Source: an uncultured Selenomonadales bacterium
Lineage (GTDB): Bacteria; Bacillota; Negativicutes; Selenomonadales; Selenomonadaceae
NCBI GenBank assembly: GCA_900321035.1
Contig: ONUH01000014.1
Location: 1-58,537 of the forward strand
DNA length: 58,537 bases
Direction: 5' to 3'
Under the pieces are notes generated by a model. The model saw only the letters and a program-made list of their open reading frames with translations. It searched no databases and was not told where the DNA came from. Made by a program: the position numbers and the translations under genes. This document shows, piece after piece, positions 17,080 through 24,933 of this stretch. Position 1 is the first letter of the stretch; each line of letters begins with the position of its first letter.

Positions 17080-17889
17080 GTGCGGCAGCTTATTTTTTTA
17101 GGTACGGGCGCGGCAATGGCGACTGAGTGCTACAATGCCTGTTTCTTGCTCCGTACGCCGGACGACGAATATTTTTTGACCGACGCGGGCGGCGGCAACG
17201 GTATCCTGCGGCAGATGAAGCGCGCCGAAATCCCCTTTGAACGGCTTCGGTGCATGTTCGTCACGCACGGGCACTCCGATCATATCATGGGAACGGTCTG
17301 GGTGATCCGGAGGATTGCTTCGCTGATGAACAAAGATTTTTACGGCGGGGAATTCCATATCTATTGTCACGACATAGCGTGCGAAATCATCGAGATGATG
17401 GCGCAGATGCTGTTGACGAGGGCGGAGTTGGCGCAGTATGGAAAAAGGATCCGGCTCCACGAAATACACGATGGGGAGCAGGTCAGCTTTCTCAATATGA
17501 AGCTGACGGCTTTTGATATTCGTTCGTCGAAGGCGAAGCAGTTCGGCTATCGGCTGCGGTTCGCCAACCGTCATTCGCTCGTCTGCCTTGGCGACGAACC
17601 ATACAACGAGCGGTGCCGCGCCTTCGTGGAAAAAGCGGACTGGCTGGTTTCCGAGGCGTTCTGCCTCGAAGCGGACAAGGAGAAATTCAGAGCCGCTGAA
17701 AAAAATCACGGCACCGTAAAGGAGGCGGCGATCAACGCGGAAAAAGTCGCCGCCAAGCATTTAGTGCTGTATCACACTGTGGACACGACGCTCGAGCGGC
17801 GCAGGGAACTTTATACGGCGGAAGCATCCGAGCATTTCCATGGAGAGGTGTATGTCCCTGACGACTTAGATGTGATTGATATGGATTGA
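17080..17889 (+). CDS. MBL-fold (RNase Z-like) metallohydrolase
   Basis: This 269-residue protein has the metallo-beta-lactamase motif THGHSDH (near residue 64), preceded by IFLGTGAAMATECYNACFLL, and a late aspartate/His pair (CLGDEP and VLYHT). It resembles the RNase Z/arylsulfatase-like branch, but the tRNA-binding exosite arm of RNase Z is not evident. GTG 17080 after GGAGGGA is the likely start, because the longer frame from 17035 begins within the rnc terminator. The substrate is unknown. Confidence 0.8.
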   Translation: MRQLIFLGTGAAMATECYNACFLLRTPDDEYFLTDAGGGNGILRQMKRAEIPFERLRCMFVTHGHSDHIMGTVWVIRRIASLMNKDFYGGEFHIYCHDIACEIIEMMAQMLLTRAELAQYGKRIRLHEIHDGEQVSFLNMKLTAFDIRSSKAKQFGYRLRFANRHSLVCLGDEPYNERCRAFVEKADWLVSEAFCLEADKEKFRAAEKNHGTVKEAAINAEKVAAKHLVLYHTVDTTLERRRELYTAEASEHFHGEVYVPDDLDVIDMD

Positions 17890-17905
17890 AGTTTTGTGGT
17901 ATAAT
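17876..17905 (+). promoter_or_regulatory. promoter of the CsoR-like gene
   Basis: TTGATA (17876-17881), an 18-base spacer and TATAAT (17900-17905) overlap the end of the MBL gene, leaving a leader of about 90 bases. Confidence 0.55.
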
Positions 17906-18001
17906 ATTCACGATAAAGTCTCAGCAAATGTGTGCAGCTGCCGGTTCGGGTTGTTGGTCGGCATATGGAACGGATTCGAATGATTATGGGGTGAATCGGG
18001 T

Positions 18002-18277
18002 ATGAGACAGTGCATGGATTCCGAAAATCTGCATCGTCGCTTGCGGAAAATTATAGGGCAGGTTCAGGCGATTGAACGAATGATTGACGAGGACATCCCC
18101 TGCGAGGACATTTTGTCGCAGATAAACGCGGTCAAGTCTGCGACCCACAAGGTGGGGCAGATTGTCCTGGAGGGCCACATCCAGCATTGCGTCCGGGACG
18201 GCATCATCCACGGCGACCCGGATCGGACGATCGAGAGTTTCACAAAGGCCGTGGAACGTTTCGCTAATATGACTTGA
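18002..18277 (+). CDS. CsoR/RcnR-family metal-responsive repressor
   Basis: This 91-residue all-helical protein belongs to the DUF156 family of tetrameric repressors (RLRKIIGQVQAIERMIDED). The metal ligands can be read directly: Cys34, His59 and Cys63, with the same 25- and 4-residue spacing as Cys36-His61-Cys65 of the copper sensor CsoR. RcnR-type nickel/cobalt sensors have His in the last position. Copper sensing is therefore the first guess, but no copper ATPase or chaperone gene is nearby, so it may act on a distant target or mainly on itself. Confidence 0.85.
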   Translation: MRQCMDSENLHRRLRKIIGQVQAIERMIDEDIPCEDILSQINAVKSATHKVGQIVLEGHIQHCVRDGIIHGDPDRTIESFTKAVERFANMT

Positions 18278-18295
18278 TAATTGAATATTAATGGT

Positions 18296-18345
18296 ACAAA
18301 AAGCGTCCCATGCGGCTCAATGAGTCGGCATGGGACGCTTTTTGT
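18296..18345. terminator. bidirectional terminator between csoR-like and luxR-like genes
   Basis: An 18-bp perfect stem (18296-18313 with 18328-18345) with A- and T-tracts in the arms serves both converging genes. Confidence 0.85.
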
Positions 18346-18361
18346 ATGGAGTAGGCGTGCG

Positions 18362-20020
18362 TTACATAGTCACGCTTTTTTTGTCGTCATTTTCCTGATG
18401 GGTATCAGCATCTGCTGTCTGATGAAAGTGGGCAATCATGGCAAGTTGCGTTTTGTTGCCTGTTTTGTGCAGAAGGTTGCTGATATGGAAGCGGACTGTG
18501 CGTTTAGTGATGAATTGCGCTTCGGCAATTTCTTCGGCATTTTGTCCTTTCAAGATTTCCATCAAAATTTCGGACTCCTTTGCCGTCAAGTTGTAACGAT
18601 GGCAATAAGTAGTGAAAGCATCTTTGCTCTCCGCTTTTGCAATCTCCACTTTGGAGGGAGGAGTGGGAGTTTGCAGCGACGTATTGGGAGACGGCGCGGA
18701 GGCGGACACAAATTCTTTGGTCGTCTGCGGCGGAACGAGGTCTTCTGTAATTTGTTCCGGTACGGGCTTCTCCACTGGCATTTTCGTTGTAGAGGAAGCG
18801 TCAGTCGGAAGTTCTTTCGGTGTTGTTGCCTCGATGATGGGTGCAGAGGCAGAGGCGACAACAAAGATTGGTGTCTCTGTGGCGGCTGTTTGTAATGTGC
18901 CAAGATAGATGAGGGTACCATGGTAGAGCAGAACAACGGCGATGAGCAAGAGTGTCGTGTAAATGGCGAGCATCGTCATTTCCGAAATTATGGGCCATAG
19001 CCAAAGCCCCAGTGCCAACCCGAAACTTGTCAAGGGGAGCCCGACAATGCGACCCATCGCTGCCCAACGTTCAGGTTCGTCGGATTGTGCTGCTGCGTGC
19101 AAAAATCCCACCGTCAGTAAAATGATGGTCGGCCCGGAACAGATTGTTTCGACAATTTGCGAAAGCAGTAGAAACATTTGCGTGTCGAGGGCGCGGAACC
19201 ACAAATAATAAGCGTTCATCAGCAACACAATCGCAGGCAGGATGGAGAAGTGTTTGTCCGCCAGCCAACCAAAGAACACCAACCCAATCGAGTAGCAGAG
19301 CCGTGACGTTGGGAAGGTCGGGGCAAATTCCTTGAAATGCATGACTGTCACACAATCGGAAAAGCCCATCAGCAGGGATAGAAGTGCTACGCCAAGGAGC
19401 AAATAGACGCGGCTTTGAAGGAAAAAGGCGTGCTGCGCAGGGGCACCATTTTGCGGTAGCAAAGATGCTTCCGCACCATTTGTGTAGTTTACCTTTCGGG
19501 AAAGCAAAGCGAAAGCGGCGAGGCAGGGCAGCGATACCCACTGCGTCACAGACAGGGGAGGAAAATAGGTGTCTGCCGCGCCGACGACGAATTGCAGGAA
19601 TGCAGATAAGCCGTATGAAACGCCGATAAAACGACCAAAAAGCGTCGCGGATACTTCCGTTGTCGCGCGATACAAAATATACGCGGTCAAAAAACCCCAT
19701 CCGAGAATGGACAGGGCGACGCCGAAAGTGAAAAGCGGCGGAACAAAATATAGGCACAATTCGCCGACGGAGCAAAGACCGACCATATAGAAGGGGGCGC
19801 GTCGTTGCAGATACTCCGACAGGCGGCGAAAACCGAAAGAAAAACAAGCCATGCCCAACGCGCCGGAACAGGAAATCAAGGCGGTATTCACAGCGATGCG
19901 ATACGGGGCGTCATCGCCGAGAGCGAAAAAGCCGTGGTCGCCGCTCATGACGCGGGTATAGACGAGAATAAGATACGTGTAGATTAGGGTTGTTGAAAGA
20001 AGCAGTCGTGTCGGAAACAA
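18362..20020 (-). CDS. membrane-anchored LuxR-type transcription regulator with MFS-like N-terminus
   Basis: The 552-residue protein has about twelve hydrophobic segments in residues 5-390 that look like a transporter of the major facilitator type, a Pro/Thr/Ala-rich linker (residues about 390-480), and a C-terminal LuxR helix-turn-helix (about 485-540; LTAKESEILMEILKG then TKRTVRFHISNLLHKTG). Such MFS-LuxR fusions are known as uncharacterised families in Negativicutes and Coriobacteriia; a sensor that binds a ligand in the membrane and controls a neighbouring promoter is a plausible but unproven model. Start TTG 20020; promoter at 20059-20087. It is divergent from the autotransporter gene and probably regulates it. 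Confidence 0.85.
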   Translation of the reverse strand: MFPTRLLLSTTLIYTYLILVYTRVMSGDHGFFALGDDAPYRIAVNTALISCSGALGMACFSFGFRRLSEYLQRRAPFYMVGLCSVGELCLYFVPPLFTFGVALSILGWGFLTAYILYRATTEVSATLFGRFIGVSYGLSAFLQFVVGAADTYFPPLSVTQWVSLPCLAAFALLSRKVNYTNGAEASLLPQNGAPAQHAFFLQSRVYLLLGVALLSLLMGFSDCVTVMHFKEFAPTFPTSRLCYSIGLVFFGWLADKHFSILPAIVLLMNAYYLWFRALDTQMFLLLSQIVETICSGPTIILLTVGFLHAAAQSDEPERWAAMGRIVGLPLTSFGLALGLWLWPIISEMTMLAIYTTLLLIAVVLLYHGTLIYLGTLQTAATETPIFVVASASAPIIEATTPKELPTDASSTTKMPVEKPVPEQITEDLVPPQTTKEFVSASAPSPNTSLQTPTPPSKVEIAKAESKDAFTTYCHRYNLTAKESEILMEILKGQNAEEIAEAQFITKRTVRFHISNLLHKTGNKTQLAMIAHFHQTADADTHQENDDKKSVTM

Positions 20021-20058
20021 GAAAAAGACCTCGCAGAAAATAATTTTAGTATGCGGTT

Positions 20059-20087
20059 ATTATACACTTTTTCAAGATGAAGCGCAA
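20059..20087 (-). promoter_or_regulatory. promoter of the membrane LuxR gene
   Basis: On the minus strand TTGCGC (20082-20087), 17 bases, and TATAAT (20059-20064), about 40 bases before the start codon. Confidence 0.65.
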
Positions 20088-20134
20088 AAATAAAAACGAG
20101 AAGGGAAACCTGAAAACCCTTGCAATTACTGGAA

Positions 20135-20196
20135 ACTGTCACATTGTACAGGTAAGAAAAATTGCGATTTTTTGTAAAACTGTCGGAAACGACAGT
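20135..20196. promoter_or_regulatory. candidate LuxR operator dyads
   Basis: A perfect 7-bp inverted repeat ACTGTCG-GAAA-CGACAGT lies at 20179-20196, just before a TTGACA (20203-20208) that would be the -35 of the autotransporter gene. The 8-mer AAACTGTC of this site is repeated 44 bases upstream (20133-20140), where it forms a weaker dyad CTGT/ACAG. The spacing is close to four helical turns. Binding is inferred, not shown. Confidence 0.5.
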
Positions 20197-20304
20197 AGGA
20201 TTTTGACATGATTCGGCATAATGTAATATTCGAATTTTTTCATCATCCAATATCCGCAATCATGTTTGGTGATGCTGGACAAAAACGAAGGGAGAAAAGG
20301 GATT

Positions 20305-22032
20305 ATGAGCACATGCAGTAAGAAAAAGATGACGAGGCTCGTCTTAACGGCGCTTTTGTCCACTGGGGGGGGATTGCTTGCTTTTGGGAATCAAGCGGAG
20401 GCTGCGACGGTGCCGCAAATTACGACACAAGCAGGGGCAGATCCGTATAATGGCGACGGCGGTGCTGATTTGACAATCAATGGTCAAGATGATGGGATGG
20501 GAAACTGGACGGCAATCAATGCAACGGAAAATATTAATATTGGATTGAATACAGCAGGAACCGGGCCGAACGGAGAAACTCTCATCATTAACGGAGTCAT
20601 AAATAATGGAGGGAACCAAGTCAATCTCGGTTTGGGTGCGGGGTCGACTTGGTATATAAAAAGCGAAGCCGGGACGTACCCGTTTAGTTCTGTTGATAAT
20701 TTGTATTTGGATGGCGGCGTCATAGATGCGGCGACGTATTGCGAAGGGCGTGCCAATATCAATGTTGCGAATTTGTATGGTACGGGTACGTTTTATACGG
20801 TCGGCGAGATTGTGGCAAATGCCTTTGACCCCACTGGATATTTATTTGAAGGCTCCAGTATGAATATTACGACTATGCAGCCGGAAGCGGTGCTGAATGT
20901 CGGAGTTGCCGTGAGAAATTCTGAAATTCCTGCTTCTTTTGGTTGTGATCCGGTTGTTACAAGTCCAGGCGGCTCAGGAACACATTTTTCAATCGGGGGA
21001 AATATTAAGGCGGTGCCGTTTGTGTACGGTTCTAAAACCTATACGGCAGTGCTGGAAGCAAAGGATGACCCGTATGGGGATGGATTTTTTGAAAGCGGTG
21101 TCCTCGTTAAGTCCTTCAATACGGACAGTACTACGGCAAACGAAAACACGATGACGGCGGCGGACAGCAAATTTGCGCTGAATAGTTTGTTCCTTGCGGA
21201 AACGAATAATCTGCAAAAACGGATGGGCGAGCTTCGCGGATTGAACCCGGCGGAGTCCGGGGCGTGGGCAAGGTTTGGGCATGCAGACCTAAAGCCGTCA
21301 GACGGGCGCGCGGCGGAAGTGAAGTACAATATGGTGCAGGTCGGCTATGATTGGGACAAGGCGCTTTCGGACGGAATCCAATACCAAGGTTTTGCGGTGT
21401 CGCACATGAGCGGTTCTTCGTGGTTTGAACAGGGAACCGGCGAGTTACGAGAGACGACGCTTTCATTGTATCGCACATGGATTGGTAAGCGCGGGCATTA
21501 TTATGATGTGATTGCGAAAGTCGGCGAGTATTCAGACGATTATAAGGTTTGGCCGAATTTAGGGGATGACGCTTATGCGGAGGCGTCTTCCCGCACATGG
21601 GCGTACAGCATCGGCGGTGAGTACGGCTATCGGCAGGCGTTGCCGAACAATACTTATGTCGAGCCGTCGGGAGAATTGATTTTGGGGCGCATGAACGGCG
21701 TCGGATATACGATTCAAGACGAGGACGCCCATGTTGACGCGATGAATCATGCCATTGTGCGGCTGGGAGCGACTTACGGCGCAAATCTTGCCGGGGACAA
21801 GGCAAATGTTTATCTGAAAGCAAATTATTTCCATGATTTCGGCGGCGGTTTCGATGTGCGCTACGGCGATACGGCCTACAATCGTGACGGCGTCCGGAAT
21901 TGGTGGGAATTTGCCGTTGGCGGGAATGTCAAAGCAGGCGATAATTGCAATGTGTATGCGGAATTGGCTAAGAATATAGGCGACCTCCGCAGCGACGTGA
22001 AGGTAAATCTTGGCGTTCGTGTGAGCTTCTGA
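20305..22032 (+). CDS. autotransporter with outer-membrane beta-barrel
   Basis: The 575-residue protein has a signal peptide (residues 1 to about 33, basic start then LVLTALLSTGGGLLAFG and cleavage near QAEA-A), a short Gly/Asn-rich passenger of repeated strands (about 34-300), a linker helix, and a C-terminal beta-barrel (about 310-575) of alternating strands that ends in Phe (NLGVRVSF), the classical sorting signature of outer-membrane proteins. Start ATG 20305 follows GGGAG. The passenger is short and no protease motif is visible, so an adhesin-like surface role is most likely. Expression is probably controlled by the divergent LuxR-type gene. Confidence 0.88.
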   Translation: MSTCSKKKMTRLVLTALLSTGGGLLAFGNQAEAATVPQITTQAGADPYNGDGGADLTINGQDDGMGNWTAINATENINIGLNTAGTGPNGETLIINGVINNGGNQVNLGLGAGSTWYIKSEAGTYPFSSVDNLYLDGGVIDAATYCEGRANINVANLYGTGTFYTVGEIVANAFDPTGYLFEGSSMNITTMQPEAVLNVGVAVRNSEIPASFGCDPVVTSPGGSGTHFSIGGNIKAVPFVYGSKTYTAVLEAKDDPYGDGFFESGVLVKSFNTDSTTANENTMTAADSKFALNSLFLAETNNLQKRMGELRGLNPAESGAWARFGHADLKPSDGRAAEVKYNMVQVGYDWDKALSDGIQYQGFAVSHMSGSSWFEQGTGELRETTLSLYRTWIGKRGHYYDVIAKVGEYSDDYKVWPNLGDDAYAEASSRTWAYSIGGEYGYRQALPNNTYVEPSGELILGRMNGVGYTIQDEDAHVDAMNHAIVRLGATYGANLAGDKANVYLKANYFHDFGGGFDVRYGDTAYNRDGVRNWWEFAVGGNVKAGDNCNVYAELAKNIGDLRSDVKVNLGVRVSF

Positions 22033-22052
22033 TGCAATAAAACGGGATAACA

Positions 22053-22100
22053 AACAACCGCAAGCCTTAGCGAAATTTTCGTTAGGGCTTGCGGTTGTTT
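22053..22100 (+). terminator. terminator after the autotransporter gene
   Basis: A long stem starting AACAACCGCAAGCC and mirrored by GGCTTGCGGTTGTT is followed by TTGC; strong hairpin with U-rich end. Confidence 0.8.
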
Positions 22101-22162
22101 TGCAGGAGAATGAAAAGAAATGTCGAATTATCTTTATTATCATTCATGGCGGAGGCGTTTTT

Positions 22163-22726
22163 ATGCTTCGGGAGGTTTCGAGGATTCTTGCGCAGCTCAA
22201 GGGCGAGCGGTTCATGGGCGGGCTCATTGCAAAGGCCGTCTGGCGTCAGGGCGGCGAGATGAAGGAAGCGGAAGGTCTGACCGTGCTGCGCGACCGGAAA
22301 GATACCGTTATTGCCTGCGGGCGTATCGGCGATACTTCGCTGACGCTGACGATGCTTTTGGGACGGTTTGACCCGAAAGACATAGAGAAGGAGATTGAGG
22401 CGGCGCGGGCGGAGGCGGCGAACGAGACGCCGGAGGCGGGCGGCAGGCCGTGGCATACGTTTGCGCCGGCCGAGGTGGCCGAGTTTGTCCGCGCGGTGAA
22501 CGACGTCAATACGATTCATCAGGGCGAGCGGCCTGTGGTGCCGGGCCTCCTGATTTTGGAGCGGCTGCTTCAAACGCCGGGATATGAAGGTGCGGCGCAT
22601 CTGACGCTGAAGTTCATTCGGCCCGCGTTCTCAGGTGAGGCGCTGACGATTGCGGAGGCGGAGAAAGGGAAGTTTACGATTCGCGGCGAGGCGGCTTTGG
22701 TCGAGGGAACGGTAAAGGAAAAGTAA
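22163..22726 (+). CDS. hot-dog-fold (MaoC-like) dehydratase-like protein
   Basis: In the C-terminal half of this 187-residue protein is a motif like the active site of MaoC/R-specific enoyl hydratases: 'FVRAVNDVNTIHQGE' followed by RPVVPGLLILERLL (Asp-x-Asn-x-Ile-His, then Pro-Gly). The N-terminal 90 residues (DTSLTLTMLLGRF and an acidic helix) have no match that I recognise. ATG 22163 follows GGCGGAGG. It is a single gene and its substrate is unknown; a hydroxyacyl thioester is likely. Confidence 0.65.
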   Translation: MLREVSRILAQLKGERFMGGLIAKAVWRQGGEMKEAEGLTVLRDRKDTVIACGRIGDTSLTLTMLLGRFDPKDIEKEIEAARAEAANETPEAGGRPWHTFAPAEVAEFVRAVNDVNTIHQGERPVVPGLLILERLLQTPGYEGAAHLTLKFIRPAFSGEALTIAEAEKGKFTIRGEAALVEGTVKEK

Positions 22727-22732
22727 AAAAGC

Positions 22733-22840
22733 CTTCCCCTTTGTGGAAGGCGGCGCTAAGCGCGACGGATGGGGCCTTGTTGGTGTTGATGAAAACCTCA
22801 CCCACCGTCTGCGACGGTCCCCTCCCATAGGGGAGGGCAA
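22733..22840. repeat. foldback (MITE-like) repeat element
   Basis: The left part (GCCTTCCCCTTTGTGGAAGG, then GCGACGGATGGGG) is mirrored as an imperfect inverted copy in the right part (CCTCACCCACCGTCTGCGAC, then CCCTCCCATAGGGGAGGGC). Each end also contains its own small hairpin. There is no open frame inside. The composition matches the short non-coding palindromic repeats scattered in many Firmicute genomes. Confidence 0.6.
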
Positions 22841-22844
22841 GGAA

Positions 22845-22886
22845 CAAGAAACGGCGATGCGGTTTGGGTTGCATCGCCGTTTCTTG
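22845..22886. terminator. terminator, mainly for the minus-strand YgbA-like gene
   Basis: A perfect 16-bp stem (22845-22860 with 22871-22886, CAAGAAACGGCGATGC) has a 10-base loop; it lies right behind the minus-strand gene. Confidence 0.75.
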
Positions 22887-22890
22887 CGTT

Positions 22891-23382
22891 TTATTTCGGA
22901 TTTTTGCGGGCTCTTCTTTTTCTTACTTTTGCGGCTTTCGCTTTCAGCCGGCCCTCCTCTTTTTGGGTGGCGGCGTCGTTTTGTTTCTGCTTGGCGTATT
23001 CGACGCCCATGCCGGTGATCTTGTGGCGGACGGTCATGATCGGGTGGCGCAGGAGCATCTTATTCCGCGAGCCGTCCATGATTTCCATGAAGGTCTTGTT
23101 TGCTGCTTCGCCGAAGCATTTTTCGTCGCAATGATCGCAAAGGGGCTTGGTGACGCCGTATTTGCAACGCCCGAACTTCAGCAGGACGGTGGTGAGAAGC
23201 GCCGTGCACTTCGGGCAGAGCTTACCGTCCTTCGTGTCGTGGTTCGCGTTGCAGTAAACGGCGAAGGAGGTCTTGATGTTCTCTTTTTCTTTGGTCCGGT
23301 TTTCCTTCAAGCCCGCAGTCGGATCTTTTTTCTTGCGGAAACGCTCAGGGAGGAATTTTTGGATTTTGTCCATGAAGGCCAT
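22891..23382 (-). CDS. YgbA-like 'nitrous oxide-stimulated promoter' family protein
   Basis: The 163-residue basic protein matches the PF11756 family by its cysteine layout: a Cys in AVYCNANH, CPKC, 'RCKYG' with KPLCDHCDEKC, and the C-terminal MLLRHPIMTVRHKI. Family genes respond to nitrosative stress in enterobacteria (regulated by NsrR there); the cysteines suggest a metal or iron-sulfur site. The N- and C-termini are strongly Lys/Arg-rich. It has its own promoter and terminator. Confidence 0.8.
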   Translation of the reverse strand: MAFMDKIQKFLPERFRKKKDPTAGLKENRTKEKENIKTSFAVYCNANHDTKDGKLCPKCTALLTTVLLKFGRCKYGVTKPLCDHCDEKCFGEAANKTFMEIMDGSRNKMLLRHPIMTVRHKITGMGVEYAKQKQNDAATQKEEGRLKAKAAKVRKRRARKNPK

Positions 23383-23422
23383 CTTTCAGTCTCCTTTTTC
23401 TTTGTAAACTTCAGTTCTTATC

Positions 23423-23451
23423 ATTTTAATCTGCGGAGCGGGGAAAAGCAA
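23423..23451 (-). promoter_or_regulatory. promoter of the YgbA-like gene
   Basis: Minus strand TTGCTT (23446-23451), 17 bases, TAAAAT (23423-23428), about 40 bases before the start codon. Confidence 0.5.
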
Positions 23452-23657
23452 GCAATTTTTCGCGGAGATTCGGTCTTTCATCCGCTCATCGCCCTGCGTA
23501 TAGGCGCGGGCGCGGTTCATGTTCCGCATCCGCCGCAGTTCTTCAAGGAAAATTGCGCGGAGCATTTTCGGCACACGGTGGTTCATCTGGGCCAGGAGAT
23601 TCTCACGGCGGCCGGACGGGAGCTCCGAATCGTTTCCCGGCGATTCAAAAAAATCTG
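23452..23657 (-). other. unassigned stretch with a possible decayed reading frame
   Basis: Between the YgbA-like promoter and the decarboxylase promoter, the minus strand is open from about 23679 to 23386. It has a GC-rich third-position pattern and charged residues (MLRAIFLEELRRMRNMNRAR), but it has no ribosome-binding site and its end overlaps the YgbA-like promoter. It may be a gene remnant. I recognise no family. Confidence 0.25.
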
Positions 23658-23686
23658 TTGCGCCGAAGGCGCGGGCGTATTACAAT
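23658..23686 (+). promoter_or_regulatory. promoter of the lysine/ornithine decarboxylase gene
   Basis: TTGCGC (23658-23663), 17 bases, TACAAT (23681-23686). The ATG at 23685 overlaps the -10 box and so cannot be the start of the gene. Confidence 0.6.
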
Positions 23687-23744
23687 GAGTAGGAATATGC
23701 AGGAAAGTATAGCGGCCTCGGTCGCGAGAGAACGGGAGTGTGTT

Positions 23745-24911
23745 ATGGAAAGCTTTCGCCTCACAAGGGAAGAAGCGGAGACGCTGGCGGCGCGCCATCA
23801 AACGCCGTTTTTAGTGATTTCGCTGGCGCAGGTGGAAAAGCAGTATGACATGTTTCGTCGGAATTTGCCCCGCGTCAATGCGTATTATGCGATGAAGGCG
23901 AATCCAGCGCCCCGGGTGCTGTCGCTCTTGGCGTCGCTGGGCGCCGGTTTTGATACCGCGTCGGCGGGCGAGATGCGGACGCTCGCGGAAATTGGCGTCG
24001 AGGGTTCGCGCATGATTTACGCAAATCCCGTGAAAACGCCGGAAGGTCTGCGGACGGCGGCTCGGCTCGGCGTGAAGCGCATGACGTTCGACGATGCGGA
24101 CGAGATACAAAAGATGGCGGAACTCGCGCCGGGCGCGGAAGTTTTGGCGCGGATCCGGATTCGTAATGAAAAGGCTTTGGTGGATTTGAACGCGAAATTC
24201 GGCGCGGAGCCGGAGGCAGCGCTTCCTCTCCTTTGCCAGGCGCAGGACGCGGGGCTTGTACCGAAAGGCGTCGCGTTTCATGTGGGCAGTCAGTCGCTTT
24301 CCGCCGAGGCGTATGAAGAAGCTCTGCTCGTCTGCCGCCGCATTTTTGACGAGGCGGAGGCGGCGGGATTGCGACTTTCGATGCTCGACATCGGCGGCGG
24401 GTTCCCTATCCCGATGGCGGGGACGGAACCGACGGACGCGGAGACGATGATGCGGCGGATTGCGCGCCAGATCGACCGATTGTTTCCCGATACGGAGCTT
24501 TGGTCGGAACCGGGGCGGTTTTTCGTCGGCCCGGCGGTGAATCTGGTGACGTCGGTCATCGGGGTAAAACGTCGCGGCGGGGAATTGTGGTACACGATTG
24601 ACGACGGCCTTTATGGGACGCTGTCGGGTGCGATTTATGACCATTGGACGTATTCTTACGAGGCGTTTCGCGAGGGACCGAAAGAGCGCGCGACGATTTT
24701 GGGTCCCAGTTGCGATTCTATTGATTTTGTGGGCAGAGGTGTGCCGCTGCCGGAGCTTATGCGGGGCGATTTACTGCTGGTGCCGGACTGCGGGGCGTAT
24801 ACTTCCGCCAGCGCCACTACGTTCAACGGTTTTTCAAAAGCGAAAGAGTTGTATTACGAGGATATAGCGATGACGCGCCGCGAATCGGCACGACGGGAAA
24901 TGACTGCGTGA
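23745..24911 (+). CDS. lysine/ornithine decarboxylase (fold type III, Selenomonas type)
   Basis: This 388-residue PLP enzyme resembles the eukaryotic-type ornithine decarboxylase family and, from memory, closely the Selenomonas ruminantium lysine/ornithine decarboxylase (FDTASAGEM, MIYANPVK, FHVGSQSLS, DIGGGFP). The PLP lysine is Lys51 in YYAMKANP and the catalytic cysteine is Cys323 in GPSCDSID, the same positions as in that enzyme. In Selenomonas and relatives the product cadaverine is bound to peptidoglycan and anchors the outer membrane through SLH-domain proteins. ATG 23745 follows GGGAG. Preference for lysine versus ornithine cannot be read from sequence. Confidence 0.88.
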   Translation: MESFRLTREEAETLAARHQTPFLVISLAQVEKQYDMFRRNLPRVNAYYAMKANPAPRVLSLLASLGAGFDTASAGEMRTLAEIGVEGSRMIYANPVKTPEGLRTAARLGVKRMTFDDADEIQKMAELAPGAEVLARIRIRNEKALVDLNAKFGAEPEAALPLLCQAQDAGLVPKGVAFHVGSQSLSAEAYEEALLVCRRIFDEAEAAGLRLSMLDIGGGFPIPMAGTEPTDAETMMRRIARQIDRLFPDTELWSEPGRFFVGPAVNLVTSVIGVKRRGGELWYTIDDGLYGTLSGAIYDHWTYSYEAFREGPKERATILGPSCDSIDFVGRGVPLPELMRGDLLLVPDCGAYTSASATTFNGFSKAKELYYEDIAMTRRESARREMTA

Positions 24912-24933
24912 CGGCGGCGCGGGGAGTGTGGAC

